The notes beneath the pieces were generated by a model. It made no database searches and was not told the origin of the DNA. It worked only from the letters and a program-made list of their open reading frames with translations. Of a DNA stretch of 64,000 bases, positions 50,649 to 59,860 are shown piece by piece. Numbering within the stretch: position 1 is the stretch's first letter; every line of letters begins with the position of its first letter. The position numbers and the translations under genes were made by a program. Source of the DNA: Candidatus Peregrinibacteria bacterium HGW-Peregrinibacteria-1 (GTDB lineage Bacteria; Patescibacteriota; Gracilibacteria; UBA1369; LOWO2-01-FULL-3); assembly GCA_002839505.1 (NCBI GenBank), contig PGYE01000001.1, positions 647,995 through 711,994 on the forward strand, in the 5' to 3' direction.

Positions 50649-53600
50649 ATGTTTAAACCAGTAGACCCAAAAACACCTCTTCCCTCCGTTGAAAAAAAAC
50701 TCCTCGAATATTGGAAAAAGGAAAACATATTTCAGCAATCAATAGACAATCGCCCAGCCGACAAACGCTACACCTTCTATGATGGCCCGCCTTTTGCGAC
50801 TGGATTACCACACTATGGACACATTCTTGCCGGCACAATTAAAGATGTCATCCCACGATACCAAACAATGCGAGGGTATCGAGTAGACCGACGCTTTGGA
50901 TGGGACTGTCACGGACTTCCCGTTGAAAATGTTGTCGAAAAAAAATTCAACCTCACCAGTAAAAAAGAAATAGAAGAAAAATTTGGCATCGCTGCATTCA
51001 ACGAACAATGCCGCGCCGATGTCCTGCAATATACCGCTGAGTGGGAAGCCACCGTTGAACGCATGGGACGCTGGGTAGATTTCAAAAACGACTACAAAAC
51101 AATGGACCCCGAATACATGGAATCAATATGGTGGGTTTTCCGACAACTATGGGACAAAGACCTCATATATCGCGGACACAAAGTAATGTGGGTCTCTCCT
51201 CCCTTAGCAACTCCCTTATCAAACTTTGAGGTCAGCTTGGGTTACAAAGAAGTCAAGGACTCCGCCGTCACCTGGAAGTTTCAACTGAAAGACGAACCCG
51301 ACACCTACCTTCTAGCCTGGACCACAACCCCATGGAGCACTCTCAGCACAATGGGATTAGCAATTGGCGACGACCACACCTACTTAAAAGTGCAAGTCGG
51401 AGATGAAAAAATAGTTTTCGTCAAAGAACAACTCGAAACAATCCTCAGCGGAATCGAAGAATACGAAATTCTCGAAGAATTCAAAGGCGAAAAACTGGTC
51501 AACAAAAGCTATCACCCCATCGTCGACTACTACAAAGACCTCCCTGAAGTTAAAAACAACCAAAATGCCTACAAAGTACACGCCACCGATTATGTAGAAA
51601 CCAGCAGCGGTACCGGAATAGTAACCATTAATGGATCCTACGGTGAAGTTGATATGGAAGCCGTACAGAAAATTGGACTACCCTTCATTCTCGACCTGGA
51701 AATGAGCGGACACTTCAACGACTTGGCACAGAATTACTCAGGAATGCACTTCAAAGAAGCCGAACGCAAAATCATTGAATACGGCCAAGAAAACAATCAA
51801 ATCTGGAAAGTCGAAAAATACAAACACTCATACCCTCACTGCTGGAGAACCGACGCGCCACTCATCAACTACGCCACCAGTTCATGGTTTGTAAATGTCG
51901 AAAAAATAAAGGAACAAATGCTTTTAGCCAATCAGGATACCCACTGGGTACCCGACGACATTAAAAATGGACGCTTTGGACAATGGCTCGAAAACGCTCG
52001 CGATTGGTGCATAAGCCGTAACCGCTTTTGGGGGGCACCACTCCCAGTTTGGATCGCCGAAGATGACGAAAACGACATGATCTGCATCGGAAGCATCAAA
52101 GAGCTTGAAGACTTTACAGAGCAAAAAGTTACCGACCTTCATAAGCACTTCGTCGACAACATCATCATCATTAAAAATGGCAAAAAATATCACCGGATCC
52201 CAGAAGTATTAGACTGCTGGTTTGAATCGGGGGCCATGCCATATGCCCAAAATCATTACCCCTTCGAAAATCAAGAAATGTTTGACGCCAATTTTCCGGC
52301 CGAATTTATTGCCGAAGGGCTTGATCAGACACGCGGCTGGTTCTACACACTTGTCGTCTTAGGTACGGCACTTTTCAACAAAGCACCATTTAAGAATGTA
52401 ATAGTCAACGGATTGATACTGGCTGAAGATGGTAAAAAAATGAGTAAAAGACTCCAAAATTACCCTGATCCAAATAAGGTATTTGAAGATTACGGCGCTG
52501 ACGCCCTCAGGCTCTACCTTATGAACTCACCTGTAGTCAGAGCGCAAGCCCTAAGGTTTTCAGAACGCGGCGTCGAAGAAGTTGTCCGCAAAATACTTCT
52601 CCCACTATGGAACTCCTATTCCTTCTTTGTAACCTACGCCAACATTGACAACTGGGAGCCAAAAGACAGCAACCGCACAAATCCTCCAGAAGTATCACAC
52701 TCTCTCGACCGCTTTATCATTTCAGAATTGGAAGCTCTCACTCAGCACCTAACCACCGAGCTCGACCAATACCACCTTCAAAAAGCCGCCGAACCAATCG
52801 TCAACTTCATTGACTCACTGACAAACTGGTACATCCGAAGAAGCCGCCGCCGTTTCTGGAAATCTGAAAACGACACCGACAAAGACCAAGCCTACCAAAC
52901 ACTCTACTATGTTCTGACAAAACTATCTAAAATCATAGCGCCCTTCACACCATTTATTGCCGAAGAAATTTTCAGAAACCTCACCGACTCAAAATCTGTT
53001 CACCTCGAAGATTGGCCAGAGGCACACGCCAACTTCATCGACCATGAATTCAATCGAACGACCGCCATCGTCCGCAAAATAATCAACCTCGGACACAGCA
53101 TAAGAGCACAGGAGAAAATAAAAGTCCGGCAACCTCTGTCCAACGCCGAAATAATACTCGAAGAAGATGACTTTCACCGCATCACTAAATCTGAAATTGA
53201 AGTTATCAAAGAAGAACTCAATATCAAAGAAGTAGAAATCACAACCAATGCTCACGACCTAATCTGTAAAACCATATCGATTAACGCATCGATCATTGGC
53301 CCCAAGCTTGGCAGTGAAGTACAAAAAATCATTCAAGATGCTCGAGACGGCAAATACGAGCTCACCCTAGACGGAAAAGTCCAAATCGGCGGACACCTAT
53401 TGGAAGAAGGGGAGTTTGAACTAAAAATACAAGGTAAAGAAGGAGTGAACCTCGCACACGATGATGGAGTCGCCATAACACTCAATACGGTTATTACCCC
53501 GGATCTTGAAGCCGAAGGTTATGCTCGCGACATAATCAGGCACATACAGGACACCCGCAAGGAAGAAAATTTCAATGTTGATGATCGAATAATCATAATT

Positions 53601-53765
53601 GCTCATACCGACAACGACGACCTCAGAAGCATCATCAACTCTCACCAAGACTACATAAAAACTGAAACCCTTGCCAAGGAATTACACCTATCCGACATAC
53701 AACAAGCCAAACCAATCAAATTATCACCATATTCCATGTCAGTAAGCATAGTAATTTCCAAATAA
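50649..53765 (+). CDS. ileS: Isoleucine--tRNA ligase, eukaryote-like type
   Basis: 1038 residues. Class I synthetase with an editing domain. HIGH motif: LPHYGHILAG. KMSKS loop: GKKMSKRLQNYPDPNKVFEDYGADALRLYLMNSP. The ending MNSPVVRAQALRFSERGVEEV matches the eukaryote/archaea-like IleS2 subgroup rather than the E. coli type (SLGN). No C-terminal zinc finger is visible, and a long anticodon-binding and C-terminal region occupies ~700-1038. IleS2 members are often mupirocin-tolerant; this is family knowledge, not shown here. A short hairpin AAAACAC/GTGTTTT precedes it, and no T-box is evident. Confidence 0.95.
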   Translation: MFKPVDPKTPLPSVEKKLLEYWKKENIFQQSIDNRPADKRYTFYDGPPFATGLPHYGHILAGTIKDVIPRYQTMRGYRVDRRFGWDCHGLPVENVVEKKFNLTSKKEIEEKFGIAAFNEQCRADVLQYTAEWEATVERMGRWVDFKNDYKTMDPEYMESIWWVFRQLWDKDLIYRGHKVMWVSPPLATPLSNFEVSLGYKEVKDSAVTWKFQLKDEPDTYLLAWTTTPWSTLSTMGLAIGDDHTYLKVQVGDEKIVFVKEQLETILSGIEEYEILEEFKGEKLVNKSYHPIVDYYKDLPEVKNNQNAYKVHATDYVETSSGTGIVTINGSYGEVDMEAVQKIGLPFILDLEMSGHFNDLAQNYSGMHFKEAERKIIEYGQENNQIWKVEKYKHSYPHCWRTDAPLINYATSSWFVNVEKIKEQMLLANQDTHWVPDDIKNGRFGQWLENARDWCISRNRFWGAPLPVWIAEDDENDMICIGSIKELEDFTEQKVTDLHKHFVDNIIIIKNGKKYHRIPEVLDCWFESGAMPYAQNHYPFENQEMFDANFPAEFIAEGLDQTRGWFYTLVVLGTALFNKAPFKNVIVNGLILAEDGKKMSKRLQNYPDPNKVFEDYGADALRLYLMNSPVVRAQALRFSERGVEEVVRKILLPLWNSYSFFVTYANIDNWEPKDSNRTNPPEVSHSLDRFIISELEALTQHLTTELDQYHLQKAAEPIVNFIDSLTNWYIRRSRRRFWKSENDTDKDQAYQTLYYVLTKLSKIIAPFTPFIAEEIFRNLTDSKSVHLEDWPEAHANFIDHEFNRTTAIVRKIINLGHSIRAQEKIKVRQPLSNAEIILEEDDFHRITKSEIEVIKEELNIKEVEITTNAHDLICKTISINASIIGPKLGSEVQKIIQDARDGKYELTLDGKVQIGGHLLEEGEFELKIQGKEGVNLAHDDGVAITLNTVITPDLEAEGYARDIIRHIQDTRKEENFNVDDRIIIIAHTDNDDLRSIINSHQDYIKTETLAKELHLSDIQQAKPIKLSPYSMSVSIVISK

Positions 53766-53782
53766 AAATAACCCACAAAAAA

Positions 53783-54154
53783 ATGTCTATTATCCTTGCA
53801 CCAATCATCTCCATAATGGCAAATGGAATTGCCCTATACTTCCTAACCAAGCTTGTCTCCGGCATCAGCTACACCGGCGGCCTCACATTTTTCATCATAG
53901 CAGCCATTATAGTAGGGATACTAAACTCCTTTGTTAAACCAGCACTAAAAATATTTTCATTACCCCTCATAGCCCTAAGTGGTGGACTTATGCTTATAGT
54001 GATCAACGCCTTCATCCTATGGCTTTTAAACTACATTATCACTATAATTCAATTCCAAGATGTCACTTTGAGCTTCCAAGATACCACAACCTATGTTATA
54101 GGTGCTCTAGTCTTCGGATTAATCAACTGGATAATAAATTTAGTAATCAAATAA
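53783..54154 (+). CDS. Phage holin family 4-like membrane protein (YvlD-type)
   Basis: 123 residues with four membrane helices: IISIMANGIALYFLTKLVSG, then LTFFIIAAIIVGILNSFVKPAL, then LIALSGGLMLIVINAFILWLL, then a final helix. The NSFVKPALK and LPLIALSGGL segments fit the small 4TM family annotated as phage holin family 4/YvlD. Function unknown, and no phage genes are nearby, so it is not evidence for a prophage. It follows ileS by 17 nt and precedes secG by four. Confidence 0.75.
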   Translation: MSIILAPIISIMANGIALYFLTKLVSGISYTGGLTFFIIAAIIVGILNSFVKPALKIFSLPLIALSGGLMLIVINAFILWLLNYIITIIQFQDVTLSFQDTTTYVIGALVFGLINWIINLVIK

Positions 54155-54158
54155 CAAA

Positions 54159-54380
54159 ATGGAATCACTCTTAATTACAATTCAGGTCGTAGTAGCAATA
54201 CTACTTACACTTGCAGTTCTTACCCAAAACAAAGGAGGCGGATTCTCGGCCGCGATCGGTGGGGGAGGAGCTAGCAATTTCGTCCCTAGCAAGCGTGGCG
54301 CAGAAAAAGTTTTATTCAATGCCACAATCGTCCTAGCAATAATCTTTGTTGCCAACTCTATTGCCTTTTTCTTTATTTAA
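54159..54380 (+). CDS. secG: Preprotein translocase subunit SecG
   Basis: 73 residues with two membrane helices. Matches SecG: LLITIQVVVAILLTLAVLTQNKGGGFSAAIGGGG with the conserved Q-x-x-KGGG loop, then FNATIVLAIIFVANSIAFFF. SecG assists SecYE in protein export. It is followed immediately by the binding-protein gene starting at 54382. Confidence 0.92.
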   Translation: MESLLITIQVVVAILLTLAVLTQNKGGGFSAAIGGGGASNFVPSKRGAEKVLFNATIVLAIIFVANSIAFFFI

Positions 54381-54381
54381 A

Positions 54382-56061
54382 ATGTTTTCAATCATTGCGA
54401 AAACAATTAAGTCTTACGACCAAAGAGACAAACTCATTAGTCTCTTTGGCATTGTCTTACTACTTCTAATGGTAGTAAAAATCACCGTATTCCCATATGG
54501 TCTGTTTAATTTTGGCCAACCAAACATCTACACCGAAGGAATTGTCAGCGAAGCCGGATTTCAAAACATCAATCCTCTTTTCATAGAATATAACGAGGCC
54601 GATCGCGAAGCATCAAGGCTCGTATTTTCTGGCTTAATGAAATACGACAAGGAAAAGCGCAACATCGTTGACGACCTCGCGACACTTAGTATCAACGAAG
54701 AAAAAACAGAATATACCTTCACCATAAGAGACGGCATCTTCTGGCATGATGACGCGCCATTTACCGTAGATGATGTCTATTTTACATACCAAGATGTTAT
54801 CGGATCACCAGCCTTTCAGAACGAAATACTAAAGGCTAACTTATCCGAGGTAAAAATTGAAAAAACCGATAATAGAACGATTAAATTCATCCTCGAGAAA
54901 CCAAACACCTTCTTTATCGCCAATTTCACAACCGGAATCCTTCCAAAACACATACTCGGCAACATACCAATAGAGGAAATTCTCGTTAACGAATTCAATA
55001 AAAAACCAATCGGCACCGGCCCCTATAGAATGGAAGAGCCAGTACAGAGCTATCCTGACGGAAGAATGCAGGTAGTCTTGCAACAAAACAAAAAATACTA
55101 CGGACCAATATCTGAAATAGAAACAGTAAGACTCATATCCTACCCCACTAGCGCTCAACTCATCGCAGAAGACAATGTCGTCAACGGTATAGTTAAGGTA
55201 ACCGAAGAGTTTATCGATCAAGTGAAAGAGAACGAACGATTTTCCCTTCAACAATACGAATTACCACAATACACCGCAGTATTTTTCAACCTCGAAAGTG
55301 AAGCACTCAAAGATAAGCAGAAAGTAAGGCTAGCACTGCAAAAAGCCATTGATAAGGAAGACCTCATGTCCAATCTACCCAATAAAATAGCCGTCGACAC
55401 TCCCCTCATGCAACTCAACCAAGATGAATGGCTATATCAGCCCAACAAGACTGAAGCAGAAGGTGCCCTCAAGGACTCCGGATATTCATACAAGGCTGAA
55501 GATACCGACAACACCGGGTATCGCTACGACTCACAAGGCAACGCCCTCGAATTCACCTTAATTGCCCGTTCCTACCCTGACGGCACCCGCCAACTTCAAG
55601 AGTCAACTGAAGTAATAAAATACTTAAAAGAGTCATGGGAATCCATCGGCGTAAAAATCAACCTCGAATTTTTAGACCAAAACACCTTTAAAGAAAGAAT
55701 TAAAAACAGAAGCTACGATATGCTTCTTGTAGGCCAAAGCCTCGGCTACAACCTCGACACATACTCATATTGGCACTCCAGCCAGGCAAGTCCACTAGGA
55801 CAAAACCTCTCGAACTACAAAAGCTTCCGAGTTGACAGCCTGATTGAGGACATCCGGTCCACCCTCGACAGCGAAAGACAAAATGAAAAATTATTAGAAC
55901 TTGCCGCTCAAATCCAGCAAGACATCCCAGCAATTTTCCTATACCGACCAGTATACTACTACGCCAGCGATAAGAAAGTCGGCAACCTCACCATGAATGG
56001 TGTTGTTTTCGCCAGCGATCGCTACTCTGATATCAGCAATTGGAAATTCACCAATAGATAA
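54382..56061 (+). CDS. Family 5 extracellular solute-binding protein (peptide type)
   Basis: 559 residues from ATG 54382 (MFSIIAKTI). A membrane anchor follows near residue 24 (LISLFGIVLLLLMVVKI), with no lipobox. SBP_bac_5 features: EADREASRLVFSGLMKYD, YTFTIRDGIFWHDDAPFTVDDVYFTY, NTFFIANFTTGILPKHIL, IGTGPYRMEE and ILVGQSLGYNLDTYSYWHSSQ. These bind oligopeptides or nickel and feed ABC transporters, but no permease or ATPase is adjacent. The ORF track start at 54346 would overlap secG by 35 nt and is rejected. It may be a standalone scavenger. Confidence 0.85.
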   Translation: MFSIIAKTIKSYDQRDKLISLFGIVLLLLMVVKITVFPYGLFNFGQPNIYTEGIVSEAGFQNINPLFIEYNEADREASRLVFSGLMKYDKEKRNIVDDLATLSINEEKTEYTFTIRDGIFWHDDAPFTVDDVYFTYQDVIGSPAFQNEILKANLSEVKIEKTDNRTIKFILEKPNTFFIANFTTGILPKHILGNIPIEEILVNEFNKKPIGTGPYRMEEPVQSYPDGRMQVVLQQNKKYYGPISEIETVRLISYPTSAQLIAEDNVVNGIVKVTEEFIDQVKENERFSLQQYELPQYTAVFFNLESEALKDKQKVRLALQKAIDKEDLMSNLPNKIAVDTPLMQLNQDEWLYQPNKTEAEGALKDSGYSYKAEDTDNTGYRYDSQGNALEFTLIARSYPDGTRQLQESTEVIKYLKESWESIGVKINLEFLDQNTFKERIKNRSYDMLLVGQSLGYNLDTYSYWHSSQASPLGQNLSNYKSFRVDSLIEDIRSTLDSERQNEKLLELAAQIQQDIPAIFLYRPVYYYASDKKVGNLTMNGVVFASDRYSDISNWKFTNR

Positions 56062-56069
56062 AAATTTTC

Positions 56070-56098
56070 TTTACAAGCAATATAAAAATCTGTATCAA
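56070..56098 (+). promoter_or_regulatory. Promoter candidate for rplI-ruvX
   Basis: TTTACA, 17-nt spacer, TATCAA, 25 nt before the rplI start. The -10 is only a partial match. Confidence 0.45.
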
Positions 56099-56123
56099 TA
56101 TATGGCTTTAACCCTAAAATCAA

Positions 56124-56576
56124 ATGCAAATAGAAGTAGTACTTAACAAGAATGTTGCTAACCTTGGACGAAGAGGAGAACTCGTAAGAGTCCGAAGAGG
56201 ATATTTCCGAAACTATTTATATCCGCAAGGTGATGCCGTAATGGCCACCCCAAGCATCAAGAAAGTTGCGTTAAAAAGACAAGAAAACCAAGTAGAAAAA
56301 GTCCAAGCCACTAAGAAAAACGCTGATAAAATCGTCAAGCAGCTAGCTGGAATCACAATTAAATTCACAGAAAAAGCCTCAAAAAATGGCAAGCTATATG
56401 CTGGAATATCCGAAGATCAAATAATTGAGGCCGTAAAAAAAGAATCTGGAGTCGAGCTACATAGCGAATTCATCAAAATGGAAACAATTAAGGAAATTGG
56501 AGAACACAAGATTTCCGTTTCATTTGGAGGTGAAGCAAACACCGAAATCACCGTAACAGTAGACGCAAGCAAATGA
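56124..56576 (+). CDS. rplI: 50S ribosomal protein L9
   Basis: 150 residues. L9 binds 23S rRNA and reaches toward the next ribosome on the mRNA. The signature VANLGRRGELVRVRRGYFRNYLYPQGDAV and the long helix followed by the C-terminal domain (KLYAGISEDQIIEAVKKESG) are present. Some CPR groups lack L9, so its presence restricts the host's placement. Its TGA stop overlaps the ruvX ATG. Confidence 0.95.
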   Translation: MQIEVVLNKNVANLGRRGELVRVRRGYFRNYLYPQGDAVMATPSIKKVALKRQENQVEKVQATKKNADKIVKQLAGITIKFTEKASKNGKLYAGISEDQIIEAVKKESGVELHSEFIKMETIKEIGEHKISVSFGGEANTEITVTVDASK

Positions 56577-56992
56577 TTCTCGCCTTAGACTACGGAAGCA
56601 AGAGAATAGGACTAGCCACTGGAGAAGAAGAATTAAAAATAGCATTTCCCAGAAGCGTACTGACAAACACATCAACAAAAGAAGCCGCGCAATCAATTGC
56701 GGCTTTTTGTCTTGATCATCAAATCACAAAAATTGTCATTGGACTGCCTTTAAACAACCCCAACTATCCCGACAACCCAATTATGAATGACCTCAAAAAA
56801 TTTCAACAAGAGCTTCTTCAAACCCTACCACAACTTGAGATCATTGAGGTAGATGAACGATACACCTCCTATCAGGCCGACACCCTAATACAAGACATCA
56901 GCATAAAATCAAAAAAACAAAAAACCAACCACTTAGGCCGAGACGCCTACGCCGCACAGGCAATACTTCAACACTACTTTGACCAAACCTAA
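56573..56992 (+). CDS. ruvX: Holliday junction resolvase-like RuvX (YqgF)
   Basis: 139 residues with an RNase-H-like fold. LALDYGSKRIGLATG, IVIGLPLNN, and VDERYTSYQAD with the conserved Asp/Glu residues match YqgF/RuvX, which acts in 16S rRNA 5' processing and has been linked to Holliday junction resolution. It starts inside the rplI stop (ATGA) and overlaps the convergent pgk stop by four bases (CTAA). Confidence 0.93.
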   Translation: MILALDYGSKRIGLATGEEELKIAFPRSVLTNTSTKEAAQSIAAFCLDHQITKIVIGLPLNNPNYPDNPIMNDLKKFQQELLQTLPQLEIIEVDERYTSYQADTLIQDISIKSKKQKTNHLGRDAYAAQAILQHYFDQT

Positions 56993-58188
56993 CGACACAA
57001 AACTTTAAGCCCCGGAAGTTCAAGGCCACTCAAATACTCCAAGCACGCTCCTCCACCCGTCGAAACATGCGTGAAATCGCTAGATTCAAATCCTGCAGCT
57101 TTCATACAGTCAATAGTATCTCCACCACCTAGAATACTGACACCCTCAAACTCAACTAATGAATTCAGCACAAAATCTGAACCTTTTCTGAAAATCTCAT
57201 ACTTATTTACACCAAGTGGCCCATTCCAAATCACTGTCTGTGAAGAACTCACAATCGACTTAAAGTTTTCCGCAGTATTTAGACCAATATCAAATATCTG
57301 CCTATCACCAACCTCCTCAACACCAACACAGTCAGTACCCACATCCTCACCCAAGGAATCAGCTACCACCACATCAACTGGCAAAATAATTTTAGTTTTT
57401 GACCCCTCGCACGCCTCCATAATTTTAATAGCAGTCGCGACCTCATTTGGCTCATACAGAGACCTGCCGACATTGACACCCTTCGCCGCCAAAAAAGTAT
57501 TGGCCAAAGCACCACCTACCAAAAAAGTATCGGCCACACCAACAAAATTCTTCATCACACCAATTTTTGTATCCATCTTTGCTCCGCCAAAAATCATGGC
57601 AAGAGGAGATCTATATTTTCCTTCAACGATAGGGGACAACGCCCTAACCTCTTTATCGATAAGAAAGCCGGAATAAGCCGGAAGATACGATGCCACACCA
57701 TGCACAGAAGAATGTTCCCTATGAACCACCCCAAAGCCATCACTCACAAAAATATCAGCTAATCGAGCCAACTCAGCACTGAAACTACTATCATTACTTT
57801 CTTCTCCCGAGTAAAATCTAATATTTTCCAGCAAGGCAACAGAACCAGGCTTAAGCCCACCAAGAGCGGCCTCAACCTCAACACCAATCGCCTCATCCAA
57901 TTTTAAAACATCCCGTTTCAGCCTCGCCTCCAATACTTTTGCCACCGGCCCCAATCTTAGCTCCTCAACCACCTTACCCCCTGGCCTGCCCAAATGCGTC
58001 ACAATAATTACAATAGCTCCTGCAGCAATCAAGTAATTGATAGTATCCAAAGATTCAACAATTCTAGTGTCATCCACCACCTCCAAACTATCTGACAAAG
58101 GAACATTCAAATCACATCTCAACAAGACCCTTTTTCCTTCTAAATCGTTTACATCACTAATAGATCGCAATTTTTTTTGATCAGCCAT
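56989..58188 (-). CDS. pgk: Phosphoglycerate kinase
   Basis: 399 residues, the usual size. Glycolytic enzyme that makes ATP from 1,3-bisphosphoglycerate. LRCDLNVPLS, VTHLGRPGGKVV, GFGVVHREHSSVHGVA (with the FVSDGFG start), AMIFGGAKMDTKIGVM, ILPVDVVVADS, GPLGVNKYE and the C-terminal GGGDTIDCM, THVSTGGGACLEYLSG match. It is transcribed with ribH 10 nt upstream and probably ribE. Confidence 0.96.
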   Translation of the reverse strand: MADQKKLRSISDVNDLEGKRVLLRCDLNVPLSDSLEVVDDTRIVESLDTINYLIAAGAIVIIVTHLGRPGGKVVEELRLGPVAKVLEARLKRDVLKLDEAIGVEVEAALGGLKPGSVALLENIRFYSGEESNDSSFSAELARLADIFVSDGFGVVHREHSSVHGVASYLPAYSGFLIDKEVRALSPIVEGKYRSPLAMIFGGAKMDTKIGVMKNFVGVADTFLVGGALANTFLAAKGVNVGRSLYEPNEVATAIKIMEACEGSKTKIILPVDVVVADSLGEDVGTDCVGVEEVGDRQIFDIGLNTAENFKSIVSSSQTVIWNGPLGVNKYEIFRKGSDFVLNSLVEFEGVSILGGGDTIDCMKAAGFESSDFTHVSTGGGACLEYLSGLELPGLKVLCR

Positions 58189-58198
58189 AATAATGATA

Positions 58199-58663
58199 TT
58201 ATTTCAAATTCGCCTGCAAAATTGCTGTCACAGCAAACTCCGCACCTTTATTTTGTCCTTCAGAGCTAACTCGATCCTCGACTTGCTCAAAATTTTCGCA
58301 AGTCAACACACCAAAGATCACTGGAATGTCACCATTCAACTGCACCTGCATCAAACCTTGATAAGTTATTTCACTGACCAAATCATAATGTGTCGTTTCA
58401 CCTCTGACGACAACCCCCAAGGCAATTACAACATCCGGTTTAATTTCAGCAGCCACCACCTTTACCGCATAAGGAAGCTCAAGTGAACCACCAACATGTT
58501 TTATTACGACATCATCTTCAGACACGCCCTTAGCCAGCAACTCCGTGATACAATTGGTAACCATCGCATCCACATATTCACCGTTAAACCTCGATGCCAA
58601 AACAACCACCTTTAACCCCTTACCAGCAACATCTGACACCGCTGCCTTATCATCTACATTCAT
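58199..58663 (-). CDS. ribH: 6,7-dimethyl-8-ribityllumazine synthase
   Basis: 154 residues. Makes lumazine from the ribulose-derived butanone phosphate and the pyrimidine intermediate. VVVLASRFNGEYVD, VGGSLELPYAVKV, ALGVVVRGETTHYDLVSE (active His) and FGVLTCENFEQVEDR match the family. It is located between pgk and ribE on the same strand. The early riboflavin genes (ribBA, ribD) are not in the window. Confidence 0.95.
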   Translation of the reverse strand: MNVDDKAAVSDVAGKGLKVVVLASRFNGEYVDAMVTNCITELLAKGVSEDDVVIKHVGGSLELPYAVKVVAAEIKPDVVIALGVVVRGETTHYDLVSEITYQGLMQVQLNGDIPVIFGVLTCENFEQVEDRVSSEGQNKGAEFAVTAILQANLK

Positions 58664-58675
58664 AATAATAATAAA

Positions 58676-59263
58676 TTACTTAATAATTAAACGATCCAAG
58701 TATCTGGCAAGCATATCGACCTCCAAATTCACAAAATCTCCCACAGCTAGCTGCCCCAGATTTGTAATCTCCAGAGTATGGGGAATTAGCGAAACGCCAA
58801 TTCTGTCACCCTCAATTCCAGCCACCGTTAAACTCACTCCATTCAAACAAACCGACCCCTTATATGCTATAAATCTCTCAATCTCGGTCGGCACCGACAC
58901 CCACAACCAAGTCGCTCCCTCCACAACTGAAAATTTTTCCACCTTCGCCACACAATCCACATGCCCTTGCACCAAATGCCCATCAATCGTATCCGCCAAC
59001 CTTAAGGAAGTCTCCATGTTAACCCTTCCTCCAACAGACAAATACTTCAAATTAGTTAGATCAATAGTCTCCTTTATCACATCAAAACTCAAACAACCAT
59101 CAGCAATTTCAACAACCGTCAAACACACCCCATTAATAGCAACCGAATCACCAATTTTTCTTCCTTCCAATAATTTTTCACACTCCACAACAAATCGCAG
59201 AAGATTATCACTTCTGTTGATTTCTTTTACGACCCCCGTCTCAACAACAATTCCTGAAAACAT
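58676..59263 (-). CDS. ribE: Riboflavin synthase, alpha chain
   Basis: 195 residues with two lumazine-binding repeats: MFSGIVVETGVVKEI and the second starting near LVQGHVDCVAKVEKF. SVAINGVCLTVVEI in the first and YKGSVCLNGVSLTVAGI in the second are the paired active-site segments. It converts two lumazines to riboflavin plus a recyclable pyrimidine. Twelve nt separate it from ribH. No FMN riboswitch is visible in the 134-nt gap upstream. Confidence 0.95.
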   Translation of the reverse strand: MFSGIVVETGVVKEINRSDNLLRFVVECEKLLEGRKIGDSVAINGVCLTVVEIADGCLSFDVIKETIDLTNLKYLSVGGRVNMETSLRLADTIDGHLVQGHVDCVAKVEKFSVVEGATWLWVSVPTEIERFIAYKGSVCLNGVSLTVAGIEGDRIGVSLIPHTLEITNLGQLAVGDFVNLEVDMLARYLDRLIIK

Positions 59264-59397
59264 AAAACTAGATCATTTATACTGCCCAATCCTACTATCT
59301 CAAACGGCATCAATCAAATGATAATTTTAATGAAAACTTAGATTTTGTTTAAAAGCGAGTGATAAAAATAAGACAATAACATTTAACCCAACAAAAA

Positions 59398-59778
59398 ATG
59401 AAAAGTATCAACAGGGTAATTCTAATGGGACATCTCGCGGCAGATCCCACGAGTTACACTACCACTACAGGTAAAAACATTGTGACATTTCCAGTAGCAA
59501 CAAATCGCTACAGTAAAGATAAAAAAGACTCCAAATACGAACTCGTCGATTTTCATCGTGTCGTAGCCTGGAACGGACTCGCTGAAATCTCAATGAAACA
59601 TCTCGCAAAAGGATCGGCCGTATATCTCGAAGGAAGACTAAAAAACGACTCCTACAAAGATAAGGATGGTAACAATAGATACCGAACTGAAATCGTCTCA
59701 GATACACTCAATATCATCAGCTGGAAAAACAACACCCAAGGAAAAGAGGAAGCTCAACTTCAAGAACTAAACGCTTAA
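59398..59778 (+). CDS. ssb: Single-stranded DNA-binding protein
   Basis: 126 residues of almost only the OB fold: MKSINRVILMGHLAADPTSY, FPVATNRYSKDKK, DFHRVVAWNGLAEISMKHLAKGSAVYLEGRLKNDSYKDKDGN and the closing strand LNIIS. The usual Gly/Pro-rich linker with the acidic DDDIPF tip, which recruits repair and replication partners, is missing; it ends QLQELNA. The start has no Shine-Dalgarno and is divergent from ribE. Confidence 0.93.
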   Translation: MKSINRVILMGHLAADPTSYTTTTGKNIVTFPVATNRYSKDKKDSKYELVDFHRVVAWNGLAEISMKHLAKGSAVYLEGRLKNDSYKDKDGNNRYRTEIVSDTLNIISWKNNTQGKEEAQLQELNA

Positions 59779-59860
59779 AAAATAGTCTTTACGATACACA
59801 TTAAGGTTTTCCTCAAAAAAAAATATGATACAATCCCAAAGTCTCATATAAAAACACAGA

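Noticed and set aside
53783-54154. Holin-like annotation as evidence for a prophage
   Set aside because: The 4TM YvlD-type family is common in bacterial chromosomes, and no phage gene is nearby.
54346-54381. Longer start for the family 5 binding protein
   Set aside because: It would overlap secG by 35 nt and adds residues before the membrane anchor. The ATG at 54382, directly after the secG stop, is a better start.
59264-59397. FMN riboswitch upstream of ribE
   Set aside because: The 134-nt gap lacks the conserved FMN-aptamer pairing and consensus; it looks like a plain divergent promoter region.
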